This document shows positions 1 to 9,731 of a DNA stretch of 64,000 nt, piece by piece. The stretch covers positions 174,148-238,147 of the forward strand of contig NW_025955019.1 of NCBI RefSeq assembly GCF_022376445.1, written 5' to 3'. The position numbers and the translations under genes are program-made. The notes beneath the pieces are model-generated. The model did not search any database and was not told the DNA's origin. It worked only from the letters and a program-made list of their open reading frames with translations. Source of the stretch: Fomitopsis serialis (lineage: Eukaryota; Basidiomycota; Agaricomycetes; Polyporales; Fomitopsidaceae). The stretch's first letter is position 1, and each line of letters opens with the position of its first letter.

Positions 1-506
1 TCGTGTCTTGCAAGTACCACGCCTACGCCTGTGGCGACAGTGAGACCGTCAGTAGCAGTGCCGGAATCGGAGCAGTACTGATGCTGACCGGTTTCGCAAA
101 CCAGCGCCCAAATATCACTCTGTTGACGACGTGGTACCGTGTCGATCGAGGTGGTGGTGGTGATTCAGATAATCATCAAGCTCCAGAGGTCAGATTAAGC
201 TACGTAGTGCCTAAGTAGATCGATAACTATTGGGCATTTCATCCTCAGTCCTTACTTCAGTGCAGCACTTGATCACACTGTAACGGTACTTCTACACTGA
301 TAACAAGCACTGTTTAGAAAGGCTTCGACGCGCACCAAAGCCTCATGCACTACTGAACACTGACCTATCCTTGATCGTAGTTAACACACATGCAAGTATA
401 AAGGGATAAGTTACGATTGAAACCACCAAAGGCCTCGCAGTTGCAATTGCATCCCGATCCTGTCATAACAACTGTTCGAACGATCATAACCAAACCATCT
501 AGACAT

Positions 507-1564
507 CTACGTTCTAGGTGGTGGCAACATCGGGCCAGCGGCTGTCTGGACCTGTCCATCTGCCTGGGCCTTTAATATTGTGCCGAGTCCAACGGCGAGC
601 GAGCCAAGTGCATGGGCGGTACTGCTGGCCAGGAACGCGCCACCGACGCCCGCCGAGATAGCAGGCAGGGCGGGCAGAGACCCGACAGTGATGAGCACTG
701 CAGATAGCGCGCTCATCGCTTTGGGGTGTTCAGTCGTGAGGGATTCGAGCGCCTGGCAGGCGTTGACCAGCCATACCGGGGCATGCGTTATCGTCGTGGG
801 TGCTAATACCCGTGTCAGTGGCTAGCATTAGTTGTTGTGGAATAAACTGCGCACCATCGCCCCCTCCGTCATCCGGAGTCATCGCCGGCGTCGCGACGGG
901 AGTGTTCTTCTCTGTGGAGTTCTTCGACGAGAACACAGAAGACGCGATGGAGGATACACTCTCGATGGAGGTCATGGTAGCAGAACGCTTCGGGGTCGGG
1001 AGCGAACTGCGAGTTACCACCTGCGAAGTCGACTTGGACTTCTGGGGCTTCGGCTTCGGCGGCGGTGGGGGCGGTGAAGAGCTCGCCGACGGTGAGTCCT
1101 TCGACTCTTCTCCCTTGCCCACGATCCACCAGAACCCTGACGGCCTGCTCTTGACTTTGATTGACTCTGTCCTCTCAACGTCGATATCCCCTATTGATGG
1201 AAACCCATGGAATTAGCACGACCCCCGGTCCACACGCGCAGGCCTACGTACAACCCATGTTGCGCATGGCGATCTTAAACGACTTCCAATTCCACTTATA
1301 CTTTCCGCCATGCATGTTCTTCATCACGAGCTTGACTTCGTCGAGGCGCTTGCGAGCCTTCTCTCCGAGGTAATGCTGCCCGACTTTGTGCCAGTAGTCT
1401 CTCGGGACCTTGCGTTCGATGCATCCCGCTTTGATCTGGGCCAGCCAGTCGTTAACGGGAGGGTCCTTCTTGGGATTGCCGAGGAAACGGGGGGCATCGG
1501 TCCAGGACGCAAAGACAGGTTCGAGATTGAACGGCTTAATCTTGAATGCGTCGAGCACGGACAT
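507..1564 (-). CDS. Lineage-specific protein with glycine-zipper C-terminus, one frame break
   Basis: Two exons: 1564-1252 and 1190-507, with a GT-AG intron at 1251-1191. Splicing joins ...RNMG to WDIDVE in frame. The N-terminal ~115 residues are basic and Trp/Lys-rich, starting MSVLDAFKIKPFNLEP. A Pro/Ser/Lys-rich linker follows (about residues 130-235). The C-terminus is a hydrophobic, Gly/Ala-rich segment (LPAISAGVGGAFLASS) that resembles a glycine zipper or membrane hairpin. I recognise the architecture as a family recurrent in polypore genomes, but I know no function for it. Between about 830 and 765 the frame shifts by one base: the conserved APVWLVNAC...MSALSAVLITV part lies in another frame from the linker. 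I found no intron that repairs this, so it is either a one-base sequence error or a real lesion. Confidence 0.6.
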
Positions 1565-2784
1565 CGTCGAGACGGAGAAATAAAAACAAAAGCAGAGGGT
1601 GAGGTGTCTCGGTGAAGTTTCCTGCTGCCGATACGGATTACGCTACCTTTTAAGTACCGAGCATGCATCTCATCCTCATTGCATGGCGCACCTCTCTGGC
1701 TGCTGTATCACAGGGTCTGGGTTCGGTAATTAAGGGCAGATGATCCTGCTCTCGGGGACATGGACGCGCGATGTTACAGATCCGGGGCCGACATAGGCAA
1801 CGTGCAAGGCGAACCCTGGAGCAATGGCATGCTGTGCACCTCGTTGCGTACACGCGCTCGGACCAACTCTCCAAAAGCACGCAGATCGCAGTAGTTTAAT
1901 GCCCCTTTGGATGAATCGTAAGTGCTAGCGGTTTCGGTGAGTTTATCCAACGGTTCTAGACACCATACGTACAGAATCACCTCGCCGACGACAGTCGATT
2001 TAGCCTTCCATTCGACTAGATGTGATCGTTAGATACGCGTAGATCTGAGAGAACAATGTGTTTTACCTGCTGTGAAAGTACAGGATGGCCCAGGCCGTGG
2101 TCAGTCACTGAAGATAGTGATGGCATCATGGAGCCGCAACCTGAATGAACAGTCTTTACTAGACTAGACGGCCGGACACATAATGTACTCCGCAACAACA
2201 CCTACTTACAACAATTATCTGGCTCTGCAAGACTACGTGCACTACAGCGTTGTCTGGAATCCGCACCATGGAGCCATTTAACAATCGCTGGGCTAAGATT
2301 AGGTTGCATCATCATGATCGTCTCTTCGCACGAACCTGTTCGTGCGCGCGCGTTGGTATGTTAGGATTTGTCTTCATATAGCAGCTTGGCAGGTACCGTA
2401 TCGGTGCAGTCCTGGAGATGCTAATTCGCTCAGACGGAGCACTGCCGCTATAAGGTACACTGAGCTTAGCAATCGATAAGTCGTCTTCAGTCATTCTGCG
2501 GCCGCGGACTCCTCGCGCGAGTGAACGATACTCTTGCCTGAGTACCGGGCGCATCAGAAACATTCCCGCAGTGATGCGTTTCAGTCTGTTGATAGCTTCC
2601 CGACTGCTGCTTGCGCATGTGGTCGTTGACAGTCATCGACGCCCGCCCTGACTCCATAAAGCCGACTGATGGTCGAGGTTAAGCCCATCCAGAGCCCATC
2701 TGCCCTTCACGCCGAGAAAGCAAGGTACGTCTGCACGACGAGCCGTGATGCGTTGCACCCTTGACACATCGGCCATGAGCAGTC
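1565..2784. other. Intergenic, no gene recognised
   Basis: About 1.2 kb between two genes pointing away from each other. Short open frames here show no family resemblance and no splice-supported extension. The only structure I noted is a small perfect inverted repeat at about 2328-2345. Confidence 0.5.
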
Positions 2785-3709
2785 ATGGCCAACCCGTCAG
2801 TACCGGAGAAAGAAGGGACGATACCTTTCAAATACCAAGGGGAGACCTTCGATACCTATTACAAGGTCTTCGGCGACTTAGGCAGTCGCTCGCGCCCGCC
2901 TTGATCGCCTGCACGGCGGACCTGGGCTGACCCACGATTACCTGGTACCCCTCTCCGACCTCGCCGCCATCGGTATTCCAGTCATCCTCTACGATCAAAT
3001 CGGCAACGGAAGGTCCACTCACCTCAAAGAAAGCCCGCAGAATTCTGGACCATCGATATCTTCGTCGCCGAACTCGCCAACGTGATAAAGGAGCTCGATA
3101 TCGAGGCGGCCTTGACATCTCGGGCATTCCTGGGGAGGCGTATTGGGAGTAGAGTATGAGCTCCGCCAGCAACCTGAGGGTCTGCAACACCTCATTTACA
3201 GACTCCCTCGCTGCGGTAGCCCTGTGGGGACAGTCGTCGGGCAGTTGATGCAGGCCTTCCCGAAAGAAGTCCAGGAGGGGCTGGCGGACGGCATGAAGGA
3301 TCCACAGAGATATTACGCCGCGTTGAAGGTCCTGCATGCGAAGCATGGTGCACGGTGCAGCCGACCCCTCCAGAAGTTGTTCGATCCTTCGATTGTATCT
3401 TTGGGGAGGATGGCGACCCGACAGTGTCAACCGCCCCGTACGCACCTCTCATGTTCCCATTGATCTGCATCCTCACTAGCAAGTAGGATAATGCAAGGCT
3501 GGACGGCCATCGACCGCCTGCACAAAGTGCGAGTTTCGACTCTCGTCATCAACGGTCGCATGGACATGGCACAAGACTTCGTTGTCGCGCCCTTCTTCGA
3601 GAAGATCAACAAGGTCAAGTGGATCACTTTTGAGAAGTCGAGTCACTGCCCGTTCTGGGAGGAACGGGAACGATATATGAACATTCTCGACGAGTTCCTG
3701 AAGTTGTAG
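2785..3709 (+). CDS. Alpha/beta-hydrolase, proline iminopeptidase / amino-acid amidase type, multiply frame-broken
   Basis: The protein can be followed from MANPSVPEKEG to the stop at 3709, but only by changing frame repeatedly. Family landmarks in order are: LHGGPGLTHDYL (oxyanion-hole HGGPG), DQIGNGRST, GHSWGG (nucleophile elbow, Ser), a cap-domain segment around MKDPQRYYAALK, LVINGRMDMAQD (catalytic Asp region) and SSHCPFWEERERYM (catalytic His). All catalytic-triad regions are present. The family hydrolyses N-terminal proline or amino-acid amides in the cytosol. Frame breaks fall near 2899, 2908, 3030, 3104, 3122, 3197, 3240 and 3347, mostly where one base of a C, A or G run appears to be missing. 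A likely intron starts at GTACGC near 3437 and ends before 3488, and some middle sequence may be lost. Codons between breaks are undamaged, so sequence error is as plausible as a pseudogene. Confidence 0.7.
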
Positions 3710-3987
3710 GAAGGTCAGTACATCGATTCGGTGGGTTATGAATGTCACTCACATTAATGATGTCCCCTATCCACTAGGCTTGAAGGCGGCGACGAACCGG
3801 AGAAGGTCGGATTACTATCTATCTTTGACTTCGCGCATAGTATCGGGCAAATCATAGGTCGCATAGGGAACTTGTAGTCTAACAGGCATACGAACAACTG
3901 TCAAGGGCGTATCATATCTCTCTGTGTCGCAAAGCTCTAGATCACATGCATGGCCATGATCTCTAAGGTTCATACTATTCTTCGAGT

Positions 3988-6900
3988 TCAAATGCTCTCC
4001 CCGCGGCTGCGGGCTTCTGCGAGGCTCAACTCTATCGCGAAGCGCAATCTTCATCCTCTTCCCCATCCTCGCTCAAGGGCGCGAGCTCGGGGGAGCTCTT
4101 GCTCGTCTGCCGAGCAACCCGGCAGAGATGAGCGACGGTCCCGCAGTTGACGCATGGTTGGGCGGCGAACTCCTCCTCGCGACAAGCAGCGGGGAAGACA
4201 TCGCAGAGGCAGGTGAGGGCGACGGCGCCGACGAGGATGACTGCCTTGACATTGGTATCGCCCACGCGCCGCGCAAAGACTCCGGACTACCAGGGCCTGA
4301 CCGCTGCAGCGCGCTGGGGCTTGTAGGCATGGAAGGGACCGAGATGCCGGTGGAAGACGGCGTCCGACTCACTGGCGGGAAATGGTCGAGATCCGTCGTC
4401 GAAGGTACAGACACACTCGTTTGGGTATTGAGCGACGACGACAGAGAACCGTCTAGAGGACTTCCAGCGAAGCCAGCCTCCATCGGCTCCGGGCGCATGC
4501 GCGGCGATACCTGTATCTTGTGGTTTGACTGCGACGGGACCGTCCTAGGCAGCGAGCGGCCGTTGATGACGATGCTGCTGTTCGAGTAAGAGTGAGATGA
4601 AAACGAAGACGTGCGCGATGACATTGCGGGTGACGGCGCGTTCTCGATGAAGGCCGAAGGTCCGGATACGGGGGTATGCAGATCGTCAAAATCGGCCATG
4701 AAGACACCGTCATCCTCGGGCAAAGACAGGGCACGTTGGGGTCGCTGACCCTCTGCCTCGTCCCTGCTGAGCATGAGCACATACTCCACAGCCTCAACCT
4801 CGCTGAGTCCGAGGTGGGCAAGGGTCGACTGCTGCTCGCGCTCACGGCCGAACACACGACGCGTGTGCGACTGCTCCTCGTCGAGATCGCGGCGCGACTC
4901 AGCGATGTCCCTGTACATCTCGATTTGCTCTGCATTACAGATCAGCTACGGCGCAACGTCCAACGCGGATCCCACTCACGCTGCCATTTGGCCAGCCCCG
5001 CGTTCCGAACGGCCCTGACCTGCTTCCCCTTCGCGTGCGCCTTGCCGACCGGGCCGGCCTGCCATGCCATAACTTTGCTCCCGACTGAAGCAAGAAGCAC
5101 AGTACGCTCCAGCAAGATCTGGGTGACACCATCCCGCTCGCCGTCAACGGTAGGACGAGCGCTGGGCGACGGAAAAGTCCTTAGATGGGCGAGGGACAAC
5201 GCGTCCCAGGCCTTGACTGTGCCTCGAGAAGAGCCGGATGCCAGCACGATCGTGTTCCATGCAAGCGCGGTGACCGGACCGTCCTCATGTGCATCAATCT
5301 TGCGGAGCGGGGGGATGCTCGTCCGGCTTGAGAACAAAGGGGCATTCCAGTTGAAGATGCTAATGCATCCCAGCTGGTCACCTACGAACAGGAAGCTTGA
5401 CTCGCCCTCCTGCGTAGCGAGCACAGGTTTGACAACGGTCACGGAACCGGCAGACCCATCTCCGAGGGCGCCACGTTCGATGTCTGACGTGTCCAGGTCG
5501 ACGTCGATGCGATACAGGTAAGGGTCGCCTTTGTACGCGACCAGGAGGCCGAGCTTGCCATGGCGTTCGAGATGTGGATGTCGAGAAGCTCGCGCAGGGG
5601 AATGAAACCGCCTGGTGTCTGCGCAGCGCTGAACGCGGGGAACGGGGGTATCGTGAGTTCGGTCGGACCATGATCGAGCACTTCTCGCTCCCCGGTCAGA
5701 ACGGGGCCGAATCCGGACCACACAACGGTCTTGTTGCTCTCCATGGCTGCGACCACCACACCGCGCGCGACGTCCACGGCGATCTTGGCGCAAACATCCC
5801 TATCGAGGCCCTCCTTCTTGGTCGATGTCCACAGGCATTTCATCTTCTTGGCGTCCCAAAGCTTCACCTGCCCGTGCGTGTCGCCCGTCACGAACGCGCT
5901 CGGGCCTTCCTGGCCGACCTCCGTGCCCCACGCAAGCGCACACACGGCCGCCTCGTGGCACTCCTCCACCGTGCACCGTGCGTGCTTGGCCGCGGACGGG
6001 CGGTTCCCGTCCATCGCGCGCACCGCCGTCGTCACCGCGACCTCGCCGTTGCGGAACCCCCACAGCACCTTCGCCGTGCGCCCCTCGGACGCAAGCGCTA
6101 TCGCCGTGACATGTGGCGAGAACTCGAGGTTCGGGTTCCCGAGCCCGATCCCGTTCGCCGTGCCGCTCGCGTCGAGGTAGCCGCGAAGGATCTTGCCCGT
6201 GAGCGGGTAGGAGCGCGCGGCGATCCCGTACTGAAGCGAGGCGGCGAGGAGCGTCGTGTTGGGCATCAGATGCATGGACACGACGTTCGAGTGGTGGGGA
6301 ACGTGCGTCACTGGCTGGTTGCGAGATCGCTCCCATCGCCTGTACAAGGATATTAGCGACGTGACATAGGTCTAAGAAAGCGCGTAGGCGGAGAACGGTT
6401 GCACATTCACTTGAAGTGGTGCGCACCCCCTACAGGGCACTCTCAACACTGCTCTTTATCGTCGGGTCTCGACGGGACGTAAGTACCTGCACTACCCTTT
6501 GCCACTGCAAGCGCGAGGCCTCGACGATAAGGCAATTCAGCAGACCCATAGTCTCCTCTCGCTAGGCTCGGGAAACAAGCCCTATCCTGCAATCAATAAG
6601 GAATCGATCAAGAGGTCCGCACGACGAGGATCGAGAACTAGGAAGGTTCTTAAGTCCTGTCCACAGAATATGGCATGATTCTAAGGGGTCTCCTCCGAGA
6701 GAATAGACCTCGACAGAGGAATATCCATGAACAAAGGATTTGTGGGAGGTGACTCGCACATATGGGGGCCTGAGTGCAGACCACTCAACTGGTTCGCAGA
6801 AGAAAGGGTGCCGTGATTCCATCCGAACGACGGTCGTCTGTATTATGTCAAGTGCAGTCTGTGCACCGAGATCGTACCAACAATTTGCAGACCAGGCACT

Positions 6901-7348
6901 CCCGCGGCCCGTGCCCTCGACAACACGCCTTGTCAACGGGGTCGGTAAGTTGAGTGACGTACCGTTTCAGATTGTACCTCAGCACGAATTCGCGCCTCCA
7001 GGTGCTCTCTTCGCGACGCAGCATCAGGTTCTTCTGGTCGCCATTATCGCGGAGATCGCTCTCGGGAGAGATTCCGAGGAACTGATAGACGTACGCGCGC
7101 CGCCAGGTGTTGTCGTCCTTTACGTGGGCGTGCAGCTGCCTGTTCGTTCCGGAGAGCGCAAGTAGAGTGTCGGGGTCGAGAAAAGAAGTGATGTGGGTGA
7201 GCGATTCGGAAGGAAAGCGAAGCAAGATGCTTTCGCCATAGCTGAGAGAGTGCGCCTTTCCATGTTGTCCAGCGGTGCGGGGTTGAGCGTGCGGTAGATT
7301 CGATCGAGCTGCGTTCTTGTAATGAGCTTCGATGGGCCTACTGGGCAT
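3988..7348 (-). CDS. F-box / WD40-repeat protein with C-terminal ubiquitin-interacting motif
   Basis: Exon 1 (7348-6963) encodes an F-box: RFPSESLTHITSFLDPDTLL with TWRRAYVYQF after it. A 623-bp intron (6962-6340) leads to a WD40 region with repeats ending KLWDAKK, VWSG and VKAWDALSL. Another intron, about 50 bp near 4945-4992 with a GTGAGT donor, joins LAKWQ to QIEMYRDIAESRR. A Ser/Pro-rich tail then ends in EDE(D)LRFAIELSLAEARSR, a classic UIM, with the stop at 3988-3990. F-box proteins of this kind are substrate adaptors of SCF ubiquitin ligases, and a UIM would add ubiquitin binding. Frame breaks of one base are needed near 5585, near 4100 and near 4046. The last looks like TTT read as TT. 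I chose Met at 7348 because upstream residues are not F-box-like. The family is sure; the exact ends are less so. Confidence 0.8.
6340..6962 (-). other. Unusually long intron (623 bp) of the F-box/WD40 gene
   Basis: The donor GTACGT follows ...YNLK (codon split after CG), and the acceptor TGTACAG precedes GCGATGG. This joins LKRRWERSRNQ exactly as in homologous fungal F-box/WD40 proteins. Most introns in this window are 45-65 bp. I recognise no transposon ends or coding sequence inside. Confidence 0.6.
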
Positions 7349-7997
7349 AAAACTTGGTGGCGAGCTGGTGAACGAGTTGTCGCAGACGGATGTCTGCGAT
7401 GGTGGTCGTCGGTGGTGAAGATGGGTTTGGCTCGGTTGGCGCCCGTCCGCCCTACATCTGGCTTTCCGAGCTGAGCACACCCGATATACTCGCCTGCCCT
7501 GTGGTGCATCTGCGTAGTCATTTTAATTTCTGAGATACTACGAAGACATCGTGGGCGACGGCACAGCGAGTGTCATTGATAGTATCGGTGCGGAAAGCCT
7601 TCGAGTTCAAGTGATCATATACTTTCAGTATGTGTTATTTAAAGTAGTGGCGTGTATATGAGTAGATAATAAAGAATAACTAATGTTCTCATTTCTAACG
7701 TGAAGACAGCCAATCAGAGCCCGCGCCTTTGAATGTTCGGCTGCCTTCCTTATTCATTTCTTGGTATCCTATACGCCTTGACGACGATAAGTCACAAATT
7801 AGGAGTCGGTACAACCCGTCCTCAGTGTTAGGAGAGTGAGATCCAAGCCCGATATATTACCACGTGAAGAAGCTCAATATGGCAACTTTCATGGGCGCCT
7901 ATGACGACCCGAGTTCGTGTCCGCGACTGCGAGCCCGACTTATCACTTGCTTTGCTTGGACAGTAGCCAAACGCCAGCCATCTACCTAGAGATCATC
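7349..7997. other. Divergent intergenic region between the F-box/WD40 gene and ARPC5
   Basis: This 649-bp stretch must carry both promoters. It is locally AT-rich (about 7610-7700, with runs such as TATTTAAAG and AATAAAGAATAAC). I see no canonical TATA box placed convincingly before either start. Confidence 0.5.
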
Positions 7998-8630
7998 ATG
8001 GATGTTAGCTTCCGGAAGATTGACATTGACCAGTATGACGAGGACGTACTTCTGGAGAGCGAGCTGTGTGAGCCCGATCCGCGCGACCCCGCGCAGGTCC
8101 TGAACGACGCGAAGCAGAAGGCGGCGGCGGTACGGCAGTCTTTGGCAAGGTGCGCTCAGACCCGAAACATATGAGCATGTATCTTACGCTCGCTTGATTT
8201 CCAGAGGGGATATCGCAGGAGCCTTGACCACCGCGCTTGAAGATGCACCATACGGGCCGCATGTCGACGAGGCGAAGGTGATCAGCATCGTCTATCGTAC
8301 CGACACTGCATGGTTGATTCTGTTTCCAGAACCTCACTCTTCAGACGGTTGTCTCGATACTCAACAGCACCAAGTCGACGGAAATCCCTAACATCGTTCG
8401 CGCACTCTCACCAGATGCGCAAGACGTCCTCATGAAGTACTTGTACAAGGGCATGGCGATGCCTGGGTGGGGGGACGTCAGCGGCAGCGTGTTGCTTGGT
8501 TGGCACGAAAAGGTATGTTCGTTTATCCTGTGTATCTGGGACGCACCGTTGAAGACCCCGTCCGCAGTTGACAGAGGCTGCGGGGACAGGGTGCATCGTG
8601 CGGGCGATGACGGACAGGAGGCTTGTATGA
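7998..8630 (+). CDS. ARPC5: Actin-related protein 2/3 complex subunit 5 (p16-Arc)
   Basis: Four exons: 7998-8149, 8205-8277, 8330-8512 and 8568-8630. All junctions are GT-AG and in phase, giving 156 residues, the normal length for ARPC5. Hallmarks are the N-terminal FRKIDIDQYDED, the helical core with LEDAPYG and LQTVVSILNSTK, SPDAQDVLMKYLYKGMA, and the C-terminal EAAGTGCIVRAMTDRRLV. ARPC5 is a structural subunit of the Arp2/3 complex, which nucleates branched actin at endocytic patches and hyphal tips. The reading frame is intact, unlike the genes on both sides. Confidence 0.96.
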
Positions 8631-9055
8631 TAGCGAAGGAACTGTAACAACATACGAAATGGTTCAACATGCTCAGTGACTCAACGACCCCGCGACGTGA
8701 CAGTTTGAAAAGTGTAACAACGCCAACCTACATTTGATGTACACGATTGTACCGACTAAGAAGAGTGGACAGAGCGAGCGCGCAGCCACTGCCGCCCGGC
8801 TCTGGAAGGCAGGCGCGCCCTTCGTGTTGCAACTTAATGGACCACTGAGCTCAGAGGAAATATCTCCAGTGAATTCGGCATTCAAATTACAAGAATTACA
8901 ATCGCGGTATGTCTCCCGGACTCTCATTCGGTCCAAGTCAATCTCAGGCGTCGTATACCACAGCATTGCCATAAATCACTTGGCCATTTATAACCAATAT
9001 GTTACCCAATCAACGAGCCACCGTTCTTATTGCGACGTTCCTCCTTCTGCGACGC
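8631..9055. other. Convergent intergenic region
   Basis: About 425 bp between the 3' ends of ARPC5 and the minus-strand DPBB gene. I see no gene in it. Confidence 0.5.
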
Positions 9056-9628
9056 TTACGGGCTGAAGCCCTTGGCCTCGAAGTGCCACTCGACACCCTC
9101 TATGACACCCTGGGAGAGCGGAGCACCCAGGGACTCAAACAGAGACGGGCTGAGATCTGCAAAGTAGTCAGCGCAATTCCATCATCTTCACCCGAGTAGA
9201 TGCTAACCGATGTCGTACGCGCCGCAGCCCTCGCACTCGTCGACGGTCTTGGCGTACTGGCTGATGCCAGTGGCCGGGTTGGTATTTGCATCCACTGCGG
9301 TTCGTATGTGAGTCGCTCATCCGTTAACAGTGTGCAAACGACGCCTTACCTGGAACAGTTTCCACCGCTGCCGTAGATGAGGTGGGAGATGGCGACGACG
9401 GGGTCGCTGTTCCGTCGGTCTCACCGCAGGCACCGAGGCCCGGTAGTAGTAAGTGGCCTATCGGTGACAGTGAGCGCAGGTCATACAAGCAGCCGGAGAG
9501 AGTACTACCTTGCCGGTGTGGGTGACACGCTTCTCGAGGGCTTGGGTCTCACCACCGTCGATGGGCGTGGCAGCGGCGATGGCGGTGAGGGCACCGATGA
9601 AAGCAGCGAGCATGGTGAAGCGGGCCAT
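9056..9628 (-). CDS. Secreted DPBB (RlpA/barwin-like) protein, copy 1, frame-broken
   Basis: Inverted paralogue of the gene at 13476. Exon 1 (9628-9509) encodes a signal peptide (MARFTMLAAFIGALTAIAAA) followed by a Lys-Arg site (ALEKR). Three more exons follow, starting at about 9457 and then at the sequences TGGATGC and ATCTCAGCC, with the stop at 9058-9056. Intron positions match copies 2 and 3. Aligned to copy 2, it lacks single bases near 9440 (CCC to CC), 9411, 9353 (TTT to TT) and 9283, while the rest is about 93% identical by eye. The last exon is intact. Family members are small extracellular DPBB proteins, related in fold to expansins and riboflavin-aldehyde-forming enzyme-like proteins, with no known catalysis. 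Four clean one-base losses suggest sequence error, though a young pseudogene is possible. Confidence 0.75.
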
Positions 9629-9722
9629 TGCTAATGCGACTATTGAAGAGCTTCTGGGGTAGAAGAGACGATGTGAGTTGAGGCGAGTGGGACTCGTGGA
9701 GAACCTCATCCTCGACGCAAGT

Positions 9723-9731
9723 CCTTTTATA
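9723..9731 (-). promoter_or_regulatory. TATA box of DPBB copy 1
   Basis: On the minus strand the sequence reads ACATATAAAAGGAC, about 95 bp before the start codon. The same spacing and the flanking block GTCCAC...AGGA...ACATATAAAA recur before copy 2. Confidence 0.6.

Noticed and set aside
800..1216. Plus-strand open frame of 138 codons
   Set aside because: It lies antisense to the coding exon of the glycine-zipper gene and shows only the composition of the reverse strand.
4930..4995. Apparent frameshift between the WD40 region and the MYRDIAESRR segment
   Set aside because: A 50-bp intron with GTGAGT donor and TGCAG acceptor restores LAKWQQQIEMYRD, matching the family.
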